NCBI RefSeq assembly: GCF_000217955.3
Contig: NZ_AFOY02000015.1
Span: 992,001 to 1,056,000, forward strand
Source: Pseudomonas fluorescens HK44
Lineage (GTDB): Bacteria > Pseudomonadota > Gammaproteobacteria > Pseudomonadales > Pseudomonadaceae
Direction of reading: 5' to 3'
Length of the DNA stretch: 64,000 bases
A model generated the notes under the pieces. The model was given only the letters and a program-made list of their open reading frames with translations. It made no database searches and was not told where the DNA came from. This document shows positions 26,505 to 33,154 of the stretch, piece by piece (within the stretch, counting starts at the first letter, position 1; each line of letters starts with the position of its first letter). The position numbers and the translations under genes were made by a program.

Positions 26505-28153
26505 GCCTCGGCCTGCGCCCATTGCACATAGCAGACCGCGACCGGCATCTGGTGTTCGTGACAGAACTCCAGCCAGCGCAGTTGGTTGTCTTGCAGGCGA
26601 TCGCCCGGGCCTTTGACCTCGATCATCCGGTAGGTCTTGTGCTGCGGCCAGAACTGGATCAGGTCCGGCATCCCGGCGCGATTGGCCTTGATGTCCAGCA
26701 ACAGGCGATTGAACCAGTGCTTGAGGTGTTCGGCCGGCAGACAGTCCAGGGCCTGCTCAAGTAGCTCCTCGGTCAGCACGCCCCAAAACACGAAGGGCGA
26801 CTGCACGCCTGATTTGACACGAAAACGCTGGCGGATGGTCTCGGCATAACGCCCATCGTCCAGTTCTGCGAGGCACGTCTGGAACAGCTCGGCACGCCGG
26901 GAATGAAAATCCGCGCTGAACAGGTCCACCGGCCCGCGCTGGAACGGGTGAAAAAACGCTTCCGGCAGCGGTGCAAAGATCGCCGGCCAGCAGAGCAACC
27001 CGAACAACGAGTTGATCAGGCTGTTTTCGACGTAATGCACCGGCGCCGCGGGTTCATCGAGATGAGCCTGAACATGGAATTCGACTGACAGCGTCGGGTC
27101 GATTCGCGGCAGGCTCAGGTCCAGCCGCTCAACGTCGCGGGCCTTGACCCGTGGCATCGGCGGCCCGCCGAGTTTGCGCCGCAACCGGGGCAGCACCCGC
27201 AACAGCTGTTGTTGCTCGGCGGCGCTCTGCGGCGCGTGTTCGGCGTGGGTCGCCAACTCCAGCGCCAATTGAAACTCGGCGCAACGTTCCAGTACCCGGA
27301 TCAAGCGCAACCTGGCGCCGGGGTAGACACATTCGCGGTAGATCGTCAGCGCTGCCGGGAAATCGGTGATGCGCTCGCAGTGTTGCCCGATCTGAAACAG
27401 CAGCTTGGCGCGCCGCCGCTCAAGCCAGGGGTTGGCGGTTTGCAGTGCCTGGATCAGTTCGACGACCTGTTCCAGCGCCTCCCCGGCTTCAAAACGCAAC
27501 TGGCAATCGTGCAGATAGAGAAACGCCTCGACGTCGTCACGACTGCGCAAGCCTCGGGATTCGGCGCAAAACTCGACTTTCTCGTAGGTAAAGATCCCAA
27601 GATCCGCCAGGACGAACTCCGACCAGTCCTGATACAGATTGCCGAAGAACATCAGCCGCAACCGATCGCACAGGCCCATGATGGTCAGGCTCAACAACCG
27701 GTCATCCAGCGTCGGGCACCAGTTCTTGAAGGACTGCGTCTCGGTGAACTGCTCGCTCAGTGCAGCCAGCCACTCGGACTTTTTCGCTTTGGGTTGTTCG
27801 ATGGTTGCACTGAAACACTGAAGGATTTCCGGTTTGAGCAGCACGTCGAACAGTTGCTCAATCGACAGTGGCGCCTGTTCGTCAACCCAGCCAAGGTTCA
27901 GCAAGGGTTCTGCCGCGCGGGCACTCTCGCCTATTTCGGCGTAGTGCAACTTGCCGAGGCGAAAATGCTCGCCCTTGCGCATGACCATTCTGACCAGCAA
28001 TGCCTGAGAGGCGCGCGGCAACTGGCCAAAATCAACGATGAATTGCTGCTCTTCCAGGCTGAGCACATCGGCATAGCGCTGTTCAAGCCAGGCGAGCACT
28101 TGTTGAAAGTTGTTCAGGTAATAGAACGGATCTTCGAGCGGATTGACAGTCAC
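26501..28153 (-). CDS. FAN1-type structure-specific nuclease (VRR-NUC domain)
   Basis: A 550-residue protein close in length to P. aeruginosa FAN1. The N-terminal DNA-binding part starts NPLEDPFYYLNNFQQVLAW; the C-terminal VRR-NUC domain has the catalytic series GMPDLIQFWP, then MIEVKGPGDRLQDNQ (PD...EVK). Family members are 5' flap nucleases that unhook interstrand crosslinks. The GTG at 28153 is chosen because sequence upstream of it is non-coding and belongs to a decayed repeat; the start lacks a good Shine-Dalgarno, so it is less certain than the gene itself. The gene overlaps the downstream helicase by 4 bases. Confidence 0.9.
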   Translation of the reverse strand: MTVNPLEDPFYYLNNFQQVLAWLEQRYADVLSLEEQQFIVDFGQLPRASQALLVRMVMRKGEHFRLGKLHYAEIGESARAAEPLLNLGWVDEQAPLSIEQLFDVLLKPEILQCFSATIEQPKAKKSEWLAALSEQFTETQSFKNWCPTLDDRLLSLTIMGLCDRLRLMFFGNLYQDWSEFVLADLGIFTYEKVEFCAESRGLRSRDDVEAFLYLHDCQLRFEAGEALEQVVELIQALQTANPWLERRRAKLLFQIGQHCERITDFPAALTIYRECVYPGARLRLIRVLERCAEFQLALELATHAEHAPQSAAEQQQLLRVLPRLRRKLGGPPMPRVKARDVERLDLSLPRIDPTLSVEFHVQAHLDEPAAPVHYVENSLINSLFGLLCWPAIFAPLPEAFFHPFQRGPVDLFSADFHSRRAELFQTCLAELDDGRYAETIRQRFRVKSGVQSPFVFWGVLTEELLEQALDCLPAEHLKHWFNRLLLDIKANRAGMPDLIQFWPQHKTYRMIEVKGPGDRLQDNQLRWLEFCHEHQMPVAVCYVQWAQAEA

Positions 28154-28299
28154 AGATAGAAAGCGCCATGGCGAGCGGGTACTGGTTATGCGTACAGATA
28201 TCAGCTGAACCCCGGTGCTGGCAAATGGAAAAAGATCAGCGGCCGGTTTTGCGTAATGAAGGTCAGTCAACAGTGTCCGGGCACAACGCATGACCCGTA
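28154..28299. other. FAN1 upstream region
   Basis: This spacer between the FAN1 start and the decayed lipoprotein copy holds the presumed FAN1 promoter. No reading frame with credible composition is seen. Confidence 0.4.
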
Positions 28300-28553
28300 G
28301 CAGCCGAACGCAGGCTTCGCCAGCTGGTACGGACCGCGTTACGGCTTGACTGATCGTCATCAGCCGGTTGGGTGGCTTTTTCCACAATAAATCGAATTTT
28401 ACCGAAATGAGTGACACCAAGGACGGTCAGTATCGAAATGACGCATGTGTGTGTCGAAACGATCTAGAGATTTCTGTAAGAGAGGTTTATTCACGAATAT
28501 CCGTATTCTGAGCCCGCCCCTGGTCATCGTGGGCTTGCTGGCACTAGGCGGGG
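28300..28553 (+). pseudogene. Decayed duplicate of the lipoprotein gene and its promoter
   Basis: From about 28300 this stretch aligns with 30608-30855, which is the leader and first codons of the intact lipoprotein gene at 30795. Shared pieces include CCGAACGCAGGCTTCGCCA, GAGTGAGTGACACCAA, GAAATGACGCA and GGGCTTGCTGGCA-type signal-peptide codons. In this copy the ATG has become ACG, the lipobox cysteine is lost and homology stops at GGCGGGGC, where IS66 sequence takes over. By eye identity is about 75-80 percent, so the duplication is old. It is a relic, not a gene. Confidence 0.75.
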
Positions 28554-28715
28554 CAAACGTGCAGCGGCGATCATGAGCTTGACCCAGTCAGCGCAGCTCA
28601 ATTGGCATGATCCGTATGATTATCTGAAGGACGTTCTGACACACTTGCCTATGAAGAAAATGGGCAGTATGCGCAACTACTGCCACAAAATTGGATGCCA
28701 CCTCATATTATCTGC
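28554..28715 (+). pseudogene. IS66 transposase (TnpC) C-terminal remnant
   Basis: Translation from about 28551 gives KRAAAIMSLTQSAQLNWHDP then YDYLKDVLTHLP, the near-terminal signature of IS66-family transposases. A frameshift follows, after which another frame reads QYAQLLPQNWMPP, the usual end of these proteins. Only the last 50 or so residues survive, in two frames. It abuts the decayed lipoprotein copy directly, marking the edge of a past insertion and deletion. Confidence 0.8.
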
Positions 28716-28756
28716 CTCCCCATAGCCATGTTCTGAACATATAGGAGATCCATGAA

Positions 28757-29296
28757 GTGAGCAGGCGTGTTTACATAAGCGGTGCATCTGGAGCCGGCGT
28801 GAGCACTCTGGGAGCCGCTCTGGCAGCAAGGCTTCGAGTCCCCCACTTTGATGTCGATGACTATTATTGGTATCCGACAGAGCCACCATTCGAGCAATCA
28901 CGACCTCCAGCAGAGAGAGTTAACCTACTCAACCATAGCTTGGCTGATGGTCAGTGGGTACTCTCCGGTTCATTGGATGGCTGGGGAGACGAAGTGATTC
29001 AACACGCTGATCTGGTCATCTTCATCGATACGCCCACACACCTCCGAATTGAGCGCCTAAAGGCACGCGAATCACAGCGTTATGGTGAGCGCATTCTCCT
29101 AGGAGGGGACATGCACGCGAATCACTTGGAGTTTGTCGCGTGGGCTGAAAGTTACGAAGAGGGCACTAAGGCTGGCCGCAGCCGACCACGCCATGAGCGG
29201 TGGCTCAAGCAGTTGGACTTGCCCTCACTAAGGGTAAATGGAGAGCTCCCAACTGAGCAGTTGCTTGTACAGGTAATCGCTGCGATCCAGGATTGA
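28757..29296 (+). CDS. Adenylate-kinase-like P-loop protein without Walker lysine
   Basis: A 179-residue small P-loop NTPase/kinase-like protein. The loop GASGAGVSTL (residues 6-15) has valine where Walker A has lysine; I recall relatives with threonine or valine at this place, so the change may be a family trait. Other marks are FDVDDYYWYPTEPPF (acceptor-site region), VLSGSLDGWGD and the LID-like arginines RESQRYGER. GTG 28757 follows AGGAG by 9 bases; the ATG at 28752 is closed at once by TGA. It sits between an IS66 remnant and an IS5 element, has lower GC than its surroundings, and was probably acquired. The substrate is unknown. Confidence 0.75.
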   Translation: MSRRVYISGASGAGVSTLGAALAARLRVPHFDVDDYYWYPTEPPFEQSRPPAERVNLLNHSLADGQWVLSGSLDGWGDEVIQHADLVIFIDTPTHLRIERLKARESQRYGERILLGGDMHANHLEFVAWAESYEEGTKAGRSRPRHERWLKQLDLPSLRVNGELPTEQLLVQVIAAIQD

Positions 29297-29321
29297 GGAG
29301 TTCCACGCGCCTCCAATCTAA

Positions 29322-30512
29322 GGAAACTCTGAAAAAGACTTCCAACTCTGGTGAAATACCCCCTCACACGAATCGACCGGTTGAGCCCCGATGAAACAGA
29401 TGTCCTTCGCCGATGCCGAGTATGCCGGCAAACGTAAGCAAACCCGCCGTGAGCGCTTCCTGATCGAGATGGATCAAGTCGTGCCCTGGAAGGGGTTGAT
29501 TGCCTTGATCGAACCGCATTATCCAAAGGGTGAAGGCGGTCGTCCGGCGTATCCGTTGCTGGCCATGTTGCGGGTTCATCTGATGCAGAACTGGTTCGGC
29601 TACAGCGATCCGGCGATGGAGGAATCGCTGTATGAAACGATGATCCTGCGTCAGTTTGCAGGGCTGCATCTGGATCGAATTCCTGACGAAACCACGATCC
29701 TCAACTTCCGCCGCTTGCTGGAGAAGCATGACCTGGCGGGCGGGATTTTGCAGGTTATCAACGGTTATCTGGGTGAGCGTGGATTGATGTTGCGCCACGG
29801 AACGATAGTGGATGCGACGATCATTCATGCCCCCAGCTCAACCAAGAATAAAGACAAGAAACGCGATCCCGAGATGCATCAGACCAAGAAAGGAAATCAG
29901 TACTATTTTGGAATGAAATCCCACATTGGCGTCGATGCGGATTCGGGCTTGGTTCATAGCGTGGTCGGTACTCCTGCCAACGTGGCGGACGTGACACAAG
30001 TGGATCAACTGCTTCATGGGGAAGAGGTTCACGTCTGTGGCGATGCCGGTTACACCGGGGTGCAGAAGCGCCCGGAACATCAGGATCGCAAGATGATCTG
30101 GTCGATTTCTGCACGGCCCAGTTCGTACAAAGAGCATGGCAAAGACACGGTGATCGGCAGTGCGCTACGCGGAATTGAGTATGCGAAAGCGCAAGTCAGA
30201 GCCAAGGTTGAGCACCCATTTCGAGTGATCAAGCGCCAGTTTGGCTATACGAAAGTGCGCTTTCGTGGTCTGACGAAAAACATCGCTCAACAGACGACGT
30301 TGTTCGCCTTGTCGAACTTGTGGATGGTGCGAAAACGATTGTTGAATGCAGGAGAGGTGCGCCTGTAATGCGGGCTAATCGCCCTGAAACAGCGCGATTA
30401 GAGGAAAAATCATGAATTAAAGAGTGGAAAGGTCTGCTTTTCGACCAAATCAGCGTTTTTTGAACCTCACGCAGAGAAGGCATCAAAAATCGGTGGGTAC
30501 TTCAGAACTTCC
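29322..30512 (+). mobile_element. IS5-family insertion sequence, complete
   Basis: A 1191-base element bounded by CTAA at 29318-29321 and again at 30513-30516, matching the YTAR target duplication of the IS5 group. The ends are imperfect inverted repeats: left GGAAACTCTGAA, right (reverse complement) GGAAGTTCTGAA, with 2 mismatches in 12. A single intact transposase fills it. Both target copies are exact, so the insertion is probably recent and was simple. It landed downstream of the kinase-like gene and disrupted no visible gene. Confidence 0.93.
29391..30368 (+). CDS. IS5-family transposase, intact
   Basis: A 325-residue DDE transposase. The three catalytic residues are in place: aspartate in GTIVDATIIHAPSS, aspartate in VCGDAGYTG and glutamate in KVEHPFRVIKRQFGYTKVR (the Y-(2)-R-(3)-E-(6)-K type signature of IS4/IS5 groups). 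The N-terminal IS5-specific domain begins MKQMSFADAEY. There is no stop or frameshift, so the element may be active. Translation starts at ATG 29391 with a weak ribosome-binding site, usual for transposases. Confidence 0.95.
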   Translation: MKQMSFADAEYAGKRKQTRRERFLIEMDQVVPWKGLIALIEPHYPKGEGGRPAYPLLAMLRVHLMQNWFGYSDPAMEESLYETMILRQFAGLHLDRIPDETTILNFRRLLEKHDLAGGILQVINGYLGERGLMLRHGTIVDATIIHAPSSTKNKDKKRDPEMHQTKKGNQYYFGMKSHIGVDADSGLVHSVVGTPANVADVTQVDQLLHGEEVHVCGDAGYTGVQKRPEHQDRKMIWSISARPSSYKEHGKDTVIGSALRGIEYAKAQVRAKVEHPFRVIKRQFGYTKVRFRGLTKNIAQQTTLFALSNLWMVRKRLLNAGEVRL

Positions 30513-30794
30513 CTAAATGTAATCACCAGCCGTGAAATCAGGTAGCTCGGTCTATCAAATTAATCGCGCAATCAGGGTTTACGACTACTTCGCCCGAGCG
30601 CAGACCGATCCGAACGCAGGCTTCGCCATCTACGGACCGCGTTATGGCTTAACTGATCGTCATCATTCGGCTTTCGACTTTTTCCGTCATCAACCGAACT
30701 TTCCTGGAGTGAGTGACACCAACAACGGTCAGTACCGAAATGACGCACCTGCGCGTCGAGACGATCAAAAGAATTCTGTAAGCGAGGTTTATTT

Positions 30795-31019
30795 ATGAGT
30801 ATCCGCATTCTGAGCATGCCCCTGGCTATCGTAGGCTTGCTGGCATTAGGCGGTTGCGCGTCGCCAACGGTGGTGACGTTGCAGAACGGCACCCAATATT
30901 TGACCCAGGACACGCCGAAAACCAAAGGCACAGACGGTTTCATTGAGTTCAAGGACATTTCCGACGCCAGGATCAAGGTCAAGGCGGACGACGTCGCCAC
31001 CATCCGCACAGGAAAATGA
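30795..31019 (+). CDS. Small YgdI/YgdR-type lipoprotein
   Basis: A 74-residue protein. Its signal peptide ends in a lipobox LGGC (Cys at residue 21), and the short mature domain contains VVTLQNGTQYLTQDTPKTKG, typical of the YgdI/YgdR (DUF903) lipoproteins with a small SH3-like barrel. It is exported and anchored in an envelope membrane; the function of the family is not settled. AGCGAGG lies just upstream of the ATG. Its leader and first codons are duplicated in decayed form at 28300-28553. Confidence 0.9.
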   Translation: MSIRILSMPLAIVGLLALGGCASPTVVTLQNGTQYLTQDTPKTKGTDGFIEFKDISDARIKVKADDVATIRTGK

Positions 31020-31028
31020 TCGAAAGCC

Positions 31029-31415
31029 TTAGGGCATCTGAAATGCAGGGTCTTGCCGCCGGATGCTGTTATCGCAGGAAATGACCTGCCCGCCGCGTTG
31101 CAGCAATTGCCCCCTTATCATTTGGCAGCGCTCGTATTCCCGGGCATTCGCGTTGTCGATGCTGATATTGCCGGTCACGGGCGGTTGCTTGCCATCACCC
31201 AGGCTCAGTTTCACCCAGGGTTGTTCCGGCTGAATCTGGAAATGGCTTTTCTCGGGATCAGGCTCGGTCTGTTCGACCTGTGCGGGTGTTGGCAGTTGAT
31301 CGGCAGTTACGCCATACCGGTTCAAAATCGAGCCATGAGGCAACTCCTCGGCGATCGCGCCCGCCGATAAAATCATCAGCGCGACTGCGACTGCTTGCCT
31401 CTTGCTGTTACTCAC
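31029..31415 (-). CDS. Exported protein of unknown function
   Basis: A 128-residue protein with a signal peptide (AVAVALMILSAGAIA, cleavage before EELPHG). The mature part has no motif I recognise; two cysteines (in ERCQMIRG and VISCDNS) could pair. The GTG at 31415 is chosen because AGGAG precedes it by about 10 bases; a longer frame to 31541 has no ribosome-binding site. It converges with the lipoprotein gene, 9 bases apart. A periplasmic place is likely; nothing more can be said. Confidence 0.7.
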   Translation of the reverse strand: MSNSKRQAVAVALMILSAGAIAEELPHGSILNRYGVTADQLPTPAQVEQTEPDPEKSHFQIQPEQPWVKLSLGDGKQPPVTGNISIDNANAREYERCQMIRGQLLQRGGQVISCDNSIRRQDPAFQMP

Positions 31416-31700
31416 TGTGTTCAATCTCCTGTTTCGGTTCACCGCGCCTGACGTCTGTGTCGCGCGAAGGTAGTGCCCTCTGGAAACGCATGGCCTGGCC
31501 GGTGGTTTAATGCCATGGCAAAAAAAAATACCGGGGCACACGCGGAAAACTCCGTATTACGCCTGGCTCACCGGAACATTGTGGCTATGCTTTTCAGAAT
31601 CGACGGGCGTTTTCCTGATCCGGGGGAAATGCTTTTGTCTGATATTTGAGCCTGCCGTGTAGCGACAGGTCACCTTTTTCGATCAGAAGGAATTACCAGC

Positions 31701-32144
31701 GTGCAGCCCCTACAACGCCCTATGAGCGATAAGGACTTCGCGCTTCCCCTGCCCGGCTTCAAAGTGTTGGCACTGGCCCTCGCAGTATTCGGGCTCAGTG
31801 CGTGCAGCAGTATCCATGCACACACCACCGAATACGCCGGGGCCCAGCACACAACCGCCACGTCCCCGAACTCGGTGCAAATACTGCGTACCCCGCCCAC
31901 ACGACCGTACACGCGGTTGGGTGAAGTGATTCTGCACTCAAGCACGCAACCGGCTCCGCCCGTCAACGAGTTCGAGCAGAGACTGCGTGAAGAAGCGGCA
32001 AAAATCGGCGGCGATGCGGTGGTGGTGATCTACGACATGATGCTGCCCATATCGGCTTACGTCAGCGCTGCGCTTCCGCTGAATCGGGATTTCCACACCG
32101 AGCAGAGACGCAAGCTCAAAGGCATCGTGATTCACTATGAATAA
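31701..32144 (+). CDS. Probable lipoprotein of unknown function
   Basis: A 147-residue protein with a hydrophobic stretch VLALALAVFGLSAC that ends in a lipobox (LSAC), so it should be lipidated. The mature part contains RPYTRLGEVILHS and EEAAKIGGDAVVVIYD, a pattern of a small alpha-beta domain seen in many uncharacterised Gram-negative lipoproteins. GTG 31701 has AAGGAA 8 bases upstream; ATG 31722 is an alternative. A strong terminator follows at 32151. Confidence 0.78.
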   Translation: MQPLQRPMSDKDFALPLPGFKVLALALAVFGLSACSSIHAHTTEYAGAQHTTATSPNSVQILRTPPTRPYTRLGEVILHSSTQPAPPVNEFEQRLREEAAKIGGDAVVVIYDMMLPISAYVSAALPLNRDFHTEQRRKLKGIVIHYE

Positions 32145-32150
32145 ACGCTG

Positions 32151-32190
32151 AAAAACCCGACGCGAACCGAGGTTCGCGCCGGGCTTTTTA
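32151..32190 (+). terminator. Rho-independent terminator
   Basis: The stem CCCGACGCGAACC/GGTTCGCGCCGGG, with one mismatch, is followed by CTTTTTA and preceded by AAAAA, so it may act for both strands. It ends the lipoprotein gene at 32144. Confidence 0.9.
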
Positions 32191-32193
32191 ACG

Positions 32194-32619
32194 TCAGGCG
32201 ATCACCACGCCTGAACTCGCCAGGTGATCGAGCCCGACCCCGACCAGCGTCACCGAGTCATTATCGAAGCTCAACACGGTATCGGCGCCTACGGCTTTGG
32301 CGTGGTCGCGTACGTCGTAGTTTTGCCCAACGCCTTCGACGCCGAGGAACACCAGTTTGTCGCTGCTCTGGTAGCCCACAATCCGGTCGTTGCCGAAGTC
32401 GCCGCTGAACAGGAAGGTATTGCTCCCGCCACCCGACTCCATCAGGTCATTACCGGCACCGCCGACAAACACGTCATTGCCCTTGCCGCCCAGCAGGATG
32501 TTGTAGCTTCCGGCATCCCTGAAGGTGTCGTTGCCGTTGCCGCCCTGGATCAGGTCATCGCTGTTACTGCCGATGATGAAGGTGCTGCCCTTGTGGGTCT
32601 CGGCGCTCTGCCCGATGTC
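32194..32619 (-). pseudogene. C-terminal RTX fragment of a secreted lipase/polyurethanase
   Basis: An open frame of 141 codons on the minus strand is closed upstream by TAG at 32620-32622 and has no proper start. It encodes RTX nonapeptides (GGNGNDTF, GGKGNDVF, GGAGNDLM) followed by SNTFLFSGDFGNDRIVGY and a C-terminus ending GVVIA, the type I secretion end of Pseudomonas RTX lipases. The catalytic domain is missing and no ABC exporter is near. It is best read as what is left after deletion of a larger gene. Confidence 0.75.
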
Positions 32620-32795
32620 CTACAAAACATGATCCAGATCAATGACAGCACTTCAATCGCCAAACGGCCTTAAAGATTTCACGGCTCTTTCACGAACGAG
32701 TGCTATTTTTAAAATTCAAACGGTTGGGCCAATGAGGGCTCATCCCTCCTAAACACGGGCTAACGGACGCGCTCGATGAACAAGGCGGGCAGCAC

Positions 32796-33071
32796 ATGAA
32801 TAGAGTGTCGTTGAGCAAGGTTACGTTTCCAAACGCCTGCCAGCTGATGCGCTGGTATTTTCATCCCATGGGATTCGAGGCGAGCATGGATGCCCCGGAC
32901 AGCATGATTGCCCGGTTGTTTGATCGTGCCAGTGGCGAGACCATGATCGCCATTGCCGGAATTCCCTGCGCTACCGTGATGAACGCCGCCGATGTCGAGC
33001 GCATAATCGAAGCGGTGGAGGATGAGCTTGAAGCCTTTGCTCCTCCGCTCGCCCTGAAAAGTGCTTCTTGA
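32796..33071 (+). CDS. DUF1652 family protein
   Basis: A 91-residue protein typical of the Pseudomonas DUF1652 family: VTFPNACQLMRWYFHPMGFE at the start, then IAGIPCATVMNAADVERIIE. The family has no known function. The ATG at 32796 is chosen because the earlier ATG at 32776 is closed after seven codons. A terminator follows directly. It is a single-gene unit. Confidence 0.88.
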   Translation: MNRVSLSKVTFPNACQLMRWYFHPMGFEASMDAPDSMIARLFDRASGETMIAIAGIPCATVMNAADVERIIEAVEDELEAFAPPLALKSAS

Positions 33072-33090
33072 ACCACAACCCTTTGACATC

Positions 33091-33117
33091 AAAGCCCACA
33101 CAGCGTGGGCTTTTTTA
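33091..33117 (+). terminator. Rho-independent terminator
   Basis: AAAGCCCACACAGCGTGGGC followed by TTTTTTA forms a short GC-rich hairpin with a T run, 20 bases after the DUF1652 stop. Confidence 0.9.
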
Positions 33118-33154
33118 TGTTCGAGGGTATTCCTGATTTCCTGCATCGCCCTGT

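Noticed and set aside
30532..30798. 88-codon plus-strand frame upstream of the lipoprotein gene
   Set aside because: No ribosome-binding site, odd composition, and it covers the leader stretch that is also present in the decayed copy, where the frame is not kept. It is more likely promoter sequence.
32224..32673. 149-codon plus-strand frame opposite the RTX fragment
   Set aside because: Antisense to RTX repeats, whose GGxGxD codons give repetitive valine/alanine-rich filler on the other strand.
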